Of a stretch of 64,000 nucleotides of DNA, positions 11,595-19,564 are shown in pieces. The notes below the pieces were generated by a model. The model was not told where the DNA came from. It saw nothing but the letters and a program-made list of their open reading frames with translations, and searched no databases. The stretch comes from Catalinimonas alkaloidigena (GTDB taxonomy: Bacteria; Bacteroidota; Bacteroidia; Cytophagales; Flexibacteraceae), in the NCBI RefSeq assembly GCF_900100765.1, contig NZ_FNFO01000001.1, forward strand, positions 1-64,000, read 5' to 3'. The stretch's first letter is position 1, and each line of letters begins with the position of its first letter. The translations under genes and the position numbers were made by a program.

Positions 11595-12830
11595 TTATTC
11601 GTTGGCGCTGAGTTCCTTGTGTTGGGGTAACGTCCGAAGGGAGGCTACCATTGTGTCGACCAGGTCGCGGGCCACCTCGACTTTCGATTTCAGGGCAAAC
11701 TGGCGCACCTCGCCGTTGCGTCCGTGCAGCGTTACTTTGTTGGTATCGTGCCCGAACCCCGCGCCCGGATCGTTCAGCGAGTTCAACACAATCCAGTCGA
11801 GGTTTTTCCTGGTGAGCTTGCCAAGCGCATGGTGCTCTTCGTCGTGTGTTTCGAGCGCAAAGCCTACCGTCAGTTGTCCCGGCCGTTTGCGTTTGCCGAG
11901 TTCCTGCGCAATGTCGGGCGTCCGTTTCAGCGGAATGAACAAATCGTCGTCTGTCTTCTTGATTTTCTGCGTCGCCACTTCGCGGGGAGTGTAATCGGCC
12001 ACGGCTGCCGCAAACACCGCCAGATCGGCCTCGGCAAAGGGGGCTTGCGCGGCGTCGAACATCTCCTGAGCCGTTTGTACACGGCGCGTCTGGATGCCGG
12101 CCGGATCGGGCAGATGCGTCGGGCCGCTGAGGAGCGTTACGTCGGCTCCTTCGTCGCGGAGCGCTTCGGCCAGGGCGTAGCCCATTTTGCCGGTCGAGTG
12201 GTTGCCGATGAACCGCACCGGATCAATCGCTTCGAACGTAGGGCCGGCCGTTACGAGGGCTTTTTTTCCCGCCAGCCGCTTGCGTGTCGGCGCAAAAAAC
12301 GCTTCCAGGGCCGCCACAATGTGCTCGGGTTCGGCCATGCGTCCGGTGCCGTGCAGGCCGCTGGCGAGTTCGCCCTGTTCGGCATCGAGCACCCGGTTGC
12401 CGAACGAACGCAGCCGCGCCAGGTTTTCGACGGTGGTGGGGTGGGCGTACATGTCCAGGTCCATCGCCGGAGCGACAAATACCGGACAGCGGGCCGAGAG
12501 GTAGGTGGCCAGCAGCAGCGTATCGCACTGGCCGTGCGCCATTTTGGCGAGGGTGTGTGCGCTCAGCGGCGCAATCACCAGGGCGTCGGCCCAAAGGCCC
12601 AGTTCCACGTGGTTGTTCCAGCTGCCCTGCGCATCGCGCACAAACTTCGAAAGGGCCGGGCGCTTCGACAGGGTCGCCAGCGTCAGGGGGGTAATAAAAT
12701 CGGAAGCGGCCGGGGTCATAATGACCTGCACGTCCGCTTCCGATTTAATCAACAGGCGCGTTAGCAACGCAGCTTTGTAGGCGGCGATGCTACCACAAAC
12801 GCCCAGAATTATTTTTTTGTGCTGAAGCAC
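11595..12830 (-). CDS. coaBC: Bifunctional phosphopantothenoylcysteine decarboxylase / phosphopantothenate-cysteine ligase
   Basis: The N-terminal flavoprotein domain (CoaC, about 1-180) starts KKIILGVCGSIAAYKAALL and has NNHVELGLWADALVIAPLSA and PAMDLDMYAHP. The C-terminal ligase (CoaB, about 185-400) has VTAGPTFEAIDPVRFIGN followed by HSTGKMG. Together they join cysteine to 4'-phosphopantothenate and decarboxylate the product in coenzyme A synthesis. The start is GTG at 12830, and it overlaps the TAG stop of rpoZ by one base (TAGTG), which indicates translational coupling. The protein is 411 residues, normal for the fused form. Confidence 0.96.
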   Translation of the reverse strand: MLQHKKIILGVCGSIAAYKAALLTRLLIKSEADVQVIMTPAASDFITPLTLATLSKRPALSKFVRDAQGSWNNHVELGLWADALVIAPLSAHTLAKMAHGQCDTLLLATYLSARCPVFVAPAMDLDMYAHPTTVENLARLRSFGNRVLDAEQGELASGLHGTGRMAEPEHIVAALEAFFAPTRKRLAGKKALVTAGPTFEAIDPVRFIGNHSTGKMGYALAEALRDEGADVTLLSGPTHLPDPAGIQTRRVQTAQEMFDAAQAPFAEADLAVFAAAVADYTPREVATQKIKKTDDDLFIPLKRTPDIAQELGKRKRPGQLTVGFALETHDEEHHALGKLTRKNLDWIVLNSLNDPGAGFGHDTNKVTLHGRNGEVRQFALKSKVEVARDLVDTMVASLRTLPQHKELSANE

Positions 12831-13165
12831 TACTGTTCACTGCTCTCTTCCGACTCGTCGCGATACCGGAACATCACTTTGTCTTCCAGAAACTCTTCTA
12901 CAGCCACTTGCGAAGGCTTCGGGAGCTTTTCGTAATATTTCGAAATTTCGATCTGCTCGCGGTTCTCGAAAATCTCTTCCAGGTTATCAACGGTCGAGGC
13001 GAACTCTGACAATTTGTTGCTCAACTCTTCCTTGATGGTGCTGGAAACTTGCCGTGCCCGTTTGCCGATGACGACAATCGACTCGTATACGTTCTGCGTC
13101 GGGGCAGCAATTTTCTCCAGGTCGCGTGTGATCAGAGAAGAGACGTTGGATGTTTTCAGAGACAT
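12830..13165 (-). CDS. rpoZ: RNA polymerase omega subunit (Rpb6-like)
   Basis: The 111-residue protein contains ITRDLEKIAAPTQNVYESIVVIGKRARQV, split here as the conserved omega/Rpb6 pattern in which an N-terminal helix is followed by an IGKRARQ motif. The C-terminus is acidic. Omega assists assembly and stability of RNA polymerase. Bacteroidota omega proteins are divergent from the Escherichia coli form, so the call rests on the motif and on the characteristic neighbours bamD and coaBC. The stop codon overlaps the GTG start of coaBC. Confidence 0.85.
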   Translation of the reverse strand: MSLKTSNVSSLITRDLEKIAAPTQNVYESIVVIGKRARQVSSTIKEELSNKLSEFASTVDNLEEIFENREQIEISKYYEKLPKPSQVAVEEFLEDKVMFRYRDESEESSEQ

Positions 13166-13211
13166 GGTTAACTATCTAGTATGAAATCAAAGACTACGTA
13201 AAACACCGGGC

Positions 13212-14036
13212 TTAGCGCCGGGCGTTAGGATTGTTCAGTTCGGCCGAGGCGCGGTCGTACAGGCTTTCGGCCGTCCGCACGTATTGGCTGTCAGGATATT
13301 TGTCGATAAATTTTTCGTACGTGGCGATGGCGTCGAAATACCGCTCACGCTTTTTTTCCGAAGTGCTGAGGCGCGCCATCTGGTACTGGGCATCGAGTTT
13401 CAGGTACAGCGCCTCTTCGTTCAACGGCGAATCCGGAAAATCGTTCGAAAACTCGCCCAGCGCAATCACCGCCGATTCGAAATAACGAATGTCCGACTGC
13501 GCCCGTTTGTGGTAAAGCGCGGCATTTTCGAACGCTTTGCGCTCCAGCTTGGCCCGCAGCTGGTCGAGCATGGCGTAAGAGCGCTCCCGGTACTGCGAGT
13601 TGGGGTAGAGGTTCAGGAAGTTCTCCAGCGAGGTGATGGCTTCGTAAGTATTGGCCTGATCCAGGTTGTACTTGGGCGAATCTTCGTAAAGCGAAACGGC
13701 CTGCATAAAACGGGCTTCTTCGGCCATGGGGCTGCGCGGATACGTCTCGAAAAACGACTTGAAGTAAAACGCGCTCATCACCAGTTGCTTCAGATAATAC
13801 TGGGCATAGGCCTGATAAAACTGCGCCTGTTCGGCTTCGGCGCGTCCCCGCATCAGCGGAATCACCTCTTCGAGCAGAAGCGAAGCCCGGTAATAGTCCT
13901 TTTCTTCGTAGTACTTGAGCGCCGCTTTGTACTTCAGGTCTACATTGGAGCTTTTCTGAATACGGTTAAATTCGCTGCACGCTCCGGTCAGGAGAAGAAA
14001 CGGAAGGGCCAGGTATATCCACCAACGGGTTTGCAT
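13212..14036 (-). CDS. bamD: Outer membrane assembly lipoprotein BamD
   Basis: The protein starts with a lipoprotein signal (MQTRWWIYLALPFLLLTGAC, lipid Cys20). It then carries five TPR-like helical pairs with the BamD hallmark spacing, including YKAALKYYEEKDYYRASLL, FETYPRSPMAEEARFMQA and NLYPNSQYRERSYAML. BamD is the essential lipoprotein of the BAM complex that inserts beta-barrel proteins in the outer membrane. The start at 14036 is supported by the lipobox and by the promoter at 14044-14073, whose predicted transcript start lies within a few bases of this ATG. It heads the operon that runs through recN. Confidence 0.93.
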   Translation of the reverse strand: MQTRWWIYLALPFLLLTGACSEFNRIQKSSNVDLKYKAALKYYEEKDYYRASLLLEEVIPLMRGRAEAEQAQFYQAYAQYYLKQLVMSAFYFKSFFETYPRSPMAEEARFMQAVSLYEDSPKYNLDQANTYEAITSLENFLNLYPNSQYRERSYAMLDQLRAKLERKAFENAALYHKRAQSDIRYFESAVIALGEFSNDFPDSPLNEEALYLKLDAQYQMARLSTSEKKRERYFDAIATYEKFIDKYPDSQYVRTAESLYDRASAELNNPNARR

Positions 14037-14043
14037 AAGGGCG

Positions 14044-14073
14044 CAAAGATACGGGTTTCTGAGTTGATTACAA
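14044..14073 (-). promoter_or_regulatory. Bacteroidota-type promoter of the bamD operon
   Basis: On the minus strand, ATTG (ends at 14071) is followed after 19 bp by TATCTTTG (14051-14044), a perfect TAnnTTTG -7 element with the expected -33 spacing. The element ends only 7 bp before the bamD ATG, so the leader must be very short. Confidence 0.75.
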
Positions 14074-14192
14074 TGAAGGTAACGATCCCGTCGCAGGAAC
14101 CTTATGTAGGACGTAAATTTTTCGGGGAGCGCGGCCGGCAAGGCGCGACACGGCTGACGATCTTTCTCCGTTTAAACTCGTATCTCTGCAAA

Positions 14193-15302
14193 ATGGTGCC
14201 ATCCCGTCTTTTTTCTCAGCCGTCGTGGGGCCGCCTCTGGTGGGCAGGCGTGCTTGTGCTGTGGCTGGCGGGATGCCGGGAAGCCCCCCACCCGCGCCGA
14301 CTTGCCGAAATAAGGGCTGATCCCGCCGCGTTTACGCTTTCACTGCAACAGGTGGCGGCGCAAAACGATCTGTCGTTCGTGCGGAACGTGCGGTTGGTGG
14401 CGGTCGACGGGGAACCTTATTATCAGGTGAAGGACGCCCGGCACCGGTTTCGCTACTTCCACGGGCAAACGGGCGAAGCGTTGCAGGACGGCGACCGGCA
14501 CTACGCGCTGCACCTGGCGGGCCTCGTACCGGAAAACCAGGTGACGCCCGAGGTGGTCCCCGTAGCGCAGGCAGAAGGGAGTGCCGTCCGGTCGGTCTGG
14601 CGTGTCACGGACCAGGACGGCTGTGCGATTTACGTCTCGACGGAGCAGGGACGGCGGCTGTACCGCATCCGGCCCTGGCAACAAAAAATACAACGACTGG
14701 AAACGTGGTTAGGAGGAATTCAAACGACCGCGCCGCCTGCGGTAGAAACCAGTCTGTTCTCCATCTCCGACCTGCGTTGGCCGACCGACCGCCTTCTGGC
14801 GCGTTACCCCGATCTGCAAAACCTCTCGCTCGTCAAAATGCCCTACGAGGACAAAGGGCTGGACCCGGACGGCAAGCCGATTCCGACTTTGTTTTACCGC
14901 CTGACGTTCCCGGGCAGGTCGCCGGGTTACGTGAATGCGGAAACGGGGGCGGCGCTTCCCGAAGGAGAACAAATCTACGGGCGGTACCTGGCGAACCTGA
15001 TCCGCAGCCGACAGGAACAGGCGCGCAACGGCGGGGTGTTTTCTACCTGCAACCGCCGCACTTACGTGCCCGACGGCCGCGAAGTTGTCGAAGCGGGCAT
15101 TCTGGAGACGCTTGTGCTGTCGGAGCCAGCGCTGCCCGCCACCCTGCCCGGCGAAAAGGAATTGGTCAAGGTTGTCTACAACACGTCCGATCTGCTGACC
15201 TACTACGTCGACCCGGCAACGGGGCGGCTGGTCACAACCACACACGGCCGGAAACGCCACCGCGACTTCTTTTCTACCCTGTTCTCGCCCTTTTTTCGGT
15301 AA
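14193..15302 (+). CDS. Lipoprotein with PepSY-like domains, first gene of the di-haem/MbnP cassette
   Basis: The 369-residue protein has a lipoprotein signal ending in VLVLWLAGC (lipid Cys28). Residues of about 40-100 read like a PepSY domain (LVAVDGEPYYQVKDARHRFRY, then FHGQTGEAL), and a similar YRLTFPGRSPGYVNAETG unit appears near residue 230. PepSY modules occur in periplasmic inhibitors and in membrane proteins linked to metal or haem traffic. A CNRRTY motif with a single Cys lies near residue 285. It is followed after 131 bp by the first di-haem peroxidase and is inferred to belong to the same cassette. The ATG at 14193 is chosen by the signal peptide; upstream in-frame codons are antisense to bamD. 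Confidence 0.65.
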   Translation: MVPSRLFSQPSWGRLWWAGVLVLWLAGCREAPHPRRLAEIRADPAAFTLSLQQVAAQNDLSFVRNVRLVAVDGEPYYQVKDARHRFRYFHGQTGEALQDGDRHYALHLAGLVPENQVTPEVVPVAQAEGSAVRSVWRVTDQDGCAIYVSTEQGRRLYRIRPWQQKIQRLETWLGGIQTTAPPAVETSLFSISDLRWPTDRLLARYPDLQNLSLVKMPYEDKGLDPDGKPIPTLFYRLTFPGRSPGYVNAETGAALPEGEQIYGRYLANLIRSRQEQARNGGVFSTCNRRTYVPDGREVVEAGILETLVLSEPALPATLPGEKELVKVVYNTSDLLTYYVDPATGRLVTTTHGRKRHRDFFSTLFSPFFR

Positions 15303-15433
15303 TTCTTTACCTTCCACCCACCCGAAGCCGCACTAGGCACCGGGATTGCGTCGTTACAACAACGAGGCGAAAGGCTCCGCGTACGCAACTTTTTGTGGAC
15401 GAACGGGGTCTTGAAGAGGAGCTTCCCCACACC

Positions 15434-16633
15434 ATGGTTCGATCGTTACTTCCCGCAGTCAGGTGGACTACCTTCTTCCGACGGAATTCTTTCCGTGTGG
15501 TGGCAGGTGCGTGTCTGCTGGTGGGCGTGCTGTCGTCGTGTCGAGAAACGGCAACCCCGGAAGAAGAACCTTTGCCGGAAGCCAAACCGGTGGAACTTAC
15601 CTTACCACCCTATTTCTCCAGGAAAAACATCTTTGACAACCCGGCGAATCCGCTGACCGATCAGGGCATTGCGCTGGGCCGGATGTTGTTTTACGACACA
15701 CGCCTCTCGGCCGATGGCACGGTGGCCTGTGCGACGTGTCACCAACAGGAACACGCTTTTGCCGATACAGAAGCGCGGGCCGTGGGCATCGGTGGGCAGG
15801 TGGGGCGGCGCAGTAGCATGTCGCTGGCGAATCTTTTGTGGGTCAACCGGTTGTTCTGGGACGGGCGTGTAGCCACCTTGGAAGAACAGGCCCTCCATCC
15901 GATTCAGGACCCGCTGGAAATGGGGAGCACACCGGAAGAACTGGCCCGCAAACTGCAGGGGCTAGACGACTACCCCCGGCGGTTCCAGATCGCCTTTGGG
16001 ACCGATCAGATTAGCCCCGACCTCATTACCCGGGCGCTGGCGCAGTTTCAGCGTACGCTCATCTCGGCCGACTCGAAATACGACCGCTACCTGCGGGGCG
16101 AAGCCCAGCTTACCGAGCAAGAGGAGCGGGGCCTTCTGCTGTTCCAGACCCATCCGGAACCCACCATCGGACTGCGCGGCGGCAACTGCGGTGACTGCCA
16201 CGTCGGCGTGACCTTCGGGGGCGATGCGACCGAATTCCGGGGATTTTTCAACAACGGCATTACGACCGGTTTTACCAGTGCTGCCGACTTGGGGCGGGAA
16301 GCGCAAACCGGCGATTCGCTGGACCGGGGGCGTTTCCGGGCGCCTTCGTTGCGCAATATTGCACTGACCGCGCCCTACATGCACGACGGTCGTTTTCAGA
16401 CGTTGGAAGAGGTACTCGACCATTACAACCAGCCTGATTTGTTCGGGCGACCGAACGTGGACCTCCTGATCCGGCAGGGCACGAACGACCCTTACGCCGA
16501 CGGACGGACGCCGGGGCGGAGCCTGATGTTGACCGATCAGGAAAAAGCGGACATCGTTGCGTTTCTGCATACGCTGACCGATACCACCTTCATTCATAAT
16601 CCTGATTTTGCCGATCCTTCTCAATCCGAATAG
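15434..16633 (+). CDS. Di-haem cytochrome c peroxidase family protein (MauG/MbnH-like) lipoprotein, copy 1
   Basis: The 399-residue protein has two c-type haem sites: C99-ATC-H103 and C252-GDC-H256. It also has the family blocks LGRMLFYDTRLSADGTVACATCHQ, in which the first haem sits, FWDGR, and LTAPYMHDGRFQTLEE near the C-terminus. A lipoprotein signal (GVLSSC, Cys36) places it on the periplasmic face of a membrane. The family includes bacterial cytochrome c peroxidases, which reduce H2O2, and MauG/MbnH, which oxidise protein residues. The stop is 2 bp from the MbnP gene, so the two are co-transcribed. That context favours an MbnH-type role, acting on MbnP, over a plain peroxidase. Confidence 0.9.
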   Translation: MVRSLLPAVRWTTFFRRNSFRVVAGACLLVGVLSSCRETATPEEEPLPEAKPVELTLPPYFSRKNIFDNPANPLTDQGIALGRMLFYDTRLSADGTVACATCHQQEHAFADTEARAVGIGGQVGRRSSMSLANLLWVNRLFWDGRVATLEEQALHPIQDPLEMGSTPEELARKLQGLDDYPRRFQIAFGTDQISPDLITRALAQFQRTLISADSKYDRYLRGEAQLTEQEERGLLLFQTHPEPTIGLRGGNCGDCHVGVTFGGDATEFRGFFNNGITTGFTSAADLGREAQTGDSLDRGRFRAPSLRNIALTAPYMHDGRFQTLEEVLDHYNQPDLFGRPNVDLLIRQGTNDPYADGRTPGRSLMLTDQEKADIVAFLHTLTDTTFIHNPDFADPSQSE

Positions 16634-16635
16634 CT

Positions 16636-17418
16636 ATGAAATTCAAGTACGGTATTGGCCTGACCCTGAGTGTGTTGCTGGGATTGGGGGCCTGCGAAAA
16701 AACTCCCGTCGAAAAGGCGGAAGAGGGAACGCTGTTGCTGACGTTCGAGCATACGTTCGGGCAGGACGCCTTTCAACTGGGCGAAGCGTTTACCACCACG
16801 AGCGGCGACGCGTTGCGAATCAGCGACCTGCGCTACTTCATCAGCAACGTGAAGCTGCGCAACCGGCAGACCGGCGAATTCTACCTGGAGCCCGACAGCT
16901 ACCACCTGATGGAACTGGCCTCGGGGCAAAGCCTGGACAGCATCCGGCTCGAACACGTGGTGCCCGGCACGTACGACGAACTGGAATTTGCCATTGGGGT
17001 GGACAACGCCCGCAATACGTCGATCGATCAGATCGGCGACCTGGACCCGGCGAGTGGCATGGCCTGGAACTGGAACACGGGCTACAAGTTTTTTCTGCTC
17101 GAGGGGACGTATTTCAGCGATACGGCGCAGGCCGACCGGGCGCTGACCTACCACATCGGGGGAAATGCGAACTACCGCATCCTGAAATTTGCGTTACCGC
17201 TGACTGCCGACCCGCCGCTGACGGTGCGTAATCAATACACGACCGAAGTAAAGATGCAGGCCGACCTGGCGGAGGTGTTTGAGGAACCCCATCCCATTCG
17301 CCTTGATGAATTAAACTTTGCGATGTTCGAGCCGGTCAGTTCCGGCAAAATCGCCGACAATTATGCAACGGGTGTTTTCAGTGTGGCCGACGTGGTGTTG
17401 CCCTCGCTTCCGGATTAA
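16636..17418 (+). CDS. MbnP-type copper-binding family lipoprotein
   Basis: The 260-residue product has a lipobox at GLGAC (Cys20). The body has the MbnP pattern: ISDLRYFISNVKLRN, YHLMEL, VPGTYDELEFAIGVDNARN, LDPASGMAWNWNTGYKFF with Trp144 and Trp146, and YHIGGN. In the methanotroph MbnP/MbnH pair, a Trp of MbnP is oxidised to kynurenine by the di-haem enzyme MbnH, and this creates a copper site; that is established for those proteins, not for this one. Here the gene lies between two MbnH-like genes, with 2 bp on one side and a 56-bp overlap on the other. Role inferred: periplasmic copper binding. Confidence 0.82.
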   Translation: MKFKYGIGLTLSVLLGLGACEKTPVEKAEEGTLLLTFEHTFGQDAFQLGEAFTTTSGDALRISDLRYFISNVKLRNRQTGEFYLEPDSYHLMELASGQSLDSIRLEHVVPGTYDELEFAIGVDNARNTSIDQIGDLDPASGMAWNWNTGYKFFLLEGTYFSDTAQADRALTYHIGGNANYRILKFALPLTADPPLTVRNQYTTEVKMQADLAEVFEEPHPIRLDELNFAMFEPVSSGKIADNYATGVFSVADVVLPSLPD

Positions 17419-18436
17419 GGCGCTCCTCTTCGGAGGGATGATGCTGGGAGCCTGTCAGGCCCCGGAGCGGACTGCCGACGCGGCCCTTGCGCCCCACGTA
17501 CGGGCGGTGTTGGGCGCGCCGGTGCCTGCGCCTGCCAACAATCCGTCGACGCCCGAAGGCATTGCCCTGGGGAAAAAACTGTTCTTCGATCCGATCTTGT
17601 CGGCGAACGGGCAGGTGTCGTGCGCCACGTGTCACCAACCCAACCGCGCGTTCTCCGACGGCCAACCGCTCAGCACCCTGGGCATAACGCACCGTCCCTT
17701 GTCCCGGCATACGCCCGCCCTCATCAACGTCGCCTGGATGCCGGCCCTGTTCTGGGACGGAGGCGCGCGCAATCCTGAATCGCTGGTGTTTGGTCCGCTG
17801 ACGCACGTCGACGAGATGGGCACGGACCTGCGGCACCTGGTCCAGACCTTGCAAGACCACCCAACCTATCCGGCGGCGTTTCAACGTGCCTTTGGCTCCG
17901 ATTCCATTACGTCGGCTACGGTGGCGCGTGCGCTGGCGCAGTTTACCCGCACGCTGGTGTTTGCCGATTCGCGTTACGACCGCTGGCAGCGACAGGAAGC
18001 GGGGGGAGAGCTCACCGCGGCCGAGCAACGGGGACGGCACCTCTTCGAACAACGGTGTGCCGGGTGCCACACGCCCGGCTTGTTTACCGACAACCGGTAC
18101 CACAACAACGGACTGGACCGGGACTTTGCCGACACGCGCGAGGAAGGTTTGCGCCAGGGACGCTACCGGATTACGTTCGATTCGGCCGACCTGGGACGCT
18201 ACAAAACGCCCACGCTGCGCAACGTCGCACAAACCGCGCCGTACATGCACGACGGCCGCCTGGCTACCCTGGACGATGTGCTGGCGCATTATCGCTTCGG
18301 GGTGCAGCCTTCGCCTACACTGGATGCGTTGTTGCAACAACCGGACGGACCGCCCGGCATCGGACTGACCGATGAGGAGACCGCCGACCTGAAAGCTTTT
18401 CTGCTGACCCTGACGGAAATCACGGAGGCGCAGTAG
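17363..18436 (+). CDS. Di-haem cytochrome c peroxidase family protein (MauG/MbnH-like) lipoprotein, copy 2
   Basis: The protein (357 residues from 17363) has haem sites C87-ATC-H91 and C232-AGC-H236, the block LGKKLFFDPILSANGQVS before the first haem, FWDGG, and TAPYMHDGRLATLDD. A short signal with lipobox (LLFGGMMLGAC, Cys31) predicts a lipoprotein. The start is uncertain: ATG 17363 overlaps the MbnP gene by 56 bp, and GTG codons at 17372 and 17381 are also possible. It is related to copy 1 but clearly diverged and shorter. The overlap with the MbnP gene argues for translational coupling. It is the last gene of the cassette and converges on the response regulator gene. Confidence 0.87.
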   Translation: MQRVFSVWPTWCCPRFRIKALLFGGMMLGACQAPERTADAALAPHVRAVLGAPVPAPANNPSTPEGIALGKKLFFDPILSANGQVSCATCHQPNRAFSDGQPLSTLGITHRPLSRHTPALINVAWMPALFWDGGARNPESLVFGPLTHVDEMGTDLRHLVQTLQDHPTYPAAFQRAFGSDSITSATVARALAQFTRTLVFADSRYDRWQRQEAGGELTAAEQRGRHLFEQRCAGCHTPGLFTDNRYHNNGLDRDFADTREEGLRQGRYRITFDSADLGRYKTPTLRNVAQTAPYMHDGRLATLDDVLAHYRFGVQPSPTLDALLQQPDGPPGIGLTDEETADLKAFLLTLTEITEAQ

Positions 18437-18445
18437 CGCGGCTGA

Positions 18446-19492
18446 TTACATCCGTACGATCCGTTCCAGTTTCTGGGTGTTTTTTACCTGAATGCGGCTG
18501 CCGGCCACCACGACCAACCCCTCGTCTTTAAAATCGCTGAGCGTGCGAATGACCGTCTCTTTGGCCGTGCCGACCAGGCTGGCGAGGTCTTCCCGGCTGA
18601 TGCGGAAGCCTTCGGCGTCGGCTTGTTCGTGCAGCGAGAGAAGGGCCTGGGCGGTGCGCTGCCGCACGGAGTGATAGGCCATGCGGAGCAATTGCTCTTC
18701 CCGTTCCATCAGGTTGTGCGAGAGCATTTTGATGAATTTCAGCGAAACCGCCTGGTTGCCGTAGAGCAACGCCAGAAAGTCGGTCTTGGGAATGGACGCG
18801 ATTTCGGCATCTTCCATCACAATCGCGGTTTCGGAGTACGCTCCCTCTTCGAACAGGGCCTGATAGCCGAAGAAATCGCCGGGGCCGTACATGCCCGTGA
18901 TGTACTCGCGGCCGTCTTCGTTGCTCTTAAACGTTTTGACCTTCCCTTCCTGCACAAAATAGAGCGATTGGGCCGAATTGCCTTCCAGAAAAACCGGCCG
19001 TTTCTTGGGGTATTTGCGGAGTTTGTATTGTTGGGGCAGGTCCTTCAACTCGTGGATGGTACCGGCGTCTTCCAGCAGTTGGTGCAGGCCCTGCAGGCTG
19101 TTGGGGTAGTCGCGCTGGTGCACCCGACTCTTTTTCAGTCGAACGTCGACGGCCTCCAGAAGCTCGTTATCGTCGAAAGGCTTGGTCAGGTAATCGTCCG
19201 CGCCCAGGGTCATGCCCTTGCGAAAATCTTCCCGTTCGGCTTTGGCGGTCAGGAAAATAAACGGAATGTGGGCAAGTTCTTCCTGCTGGTGCAGCATGCG
19301 CAGCACGCCGTAGCCGTCGAGTTCCGGCATCATGATGTCGCAGATGATCAGGTCGGGGCGTTCCTGCCGTGCCAGCGTCACGCCCACTTTACCGTTTTCG
19401 GCGGTCAGTACCCGGTAACCGGCGAGTTCCAGAATCTCGGCTGCGTTTTCACGGATTTCGAGGTTGTCTTCGATCAGGAGGAGGGTAGTCAT
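18446..19492 (-). CDS. Response regulator: receiver domain fused to a Crp/Fnr-type cNMP-binding and HTH module
   Basis: Residues 1-120 are a CheY-like receiver with the acidic pair E8-D9, phospho-acceptor Asp52 (IICDIMMPELDG), FLTAK and TKPFD. Residues of about 140-260 form a cyclic-nucleotide-binding-type beta-roll (FLEGNSAQSLYFVQEGKVK, GPGDFFGYQALFEEG). Residues of about 275-345 are a Crp-type winged helix with recognition helix GTAKETVIRTLSDF. The Glu and Arg in KETVIR align with CRP Glu181 and Arg185, which read TGA half-sites. The module lacks the Fnr Fe-S cysteines, so oxygen is not sensed directly. It follows its kinase gene by 72 bp on the same strand. It is a candidate to bind the TGA-N6-TCAT boxes in this window. 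The long TTG start at 19543 is unlikely. Confidence 0.9.
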   Translation of the reverse strand: MTTLLLIEDNLEIRENAAEILELAGYRVLTAENGKVGVTLARQERPDLIICDIMMPELDGYGVLRMLHQQEELAHIPFIFLTAKAEREDFRKGMTLGADDYLTKPFDDNELLEAVDVRLKKSRVHQRDYPNSLQGLHQLLEDAGTIHELKDLPQQYKLRKYPKKRPVFLEGNSAQSLYFVQEGKVKTFKSNEDGREYITGMYGPGDFFGYQALFEEGAYSETAIVMEDAEIASIPKTDFLALLYGNQAVSLKFIKMLSHNLMEREEQLLRMAYHSVRQRTAQALLSLHEQADAEGFRISREDLASLVGTAKETVIRTLSDFKDEGLVVVAGSRIQVKNTQKLERIVRM

Positions 19493-19564
19493 AGGAAGAG
19501 GAGTTTGCTCCACCAAAGGTAGTAGGTCGGACGTGAGTTCCAAGCGTGCGCCGTCGCAGGGCGG

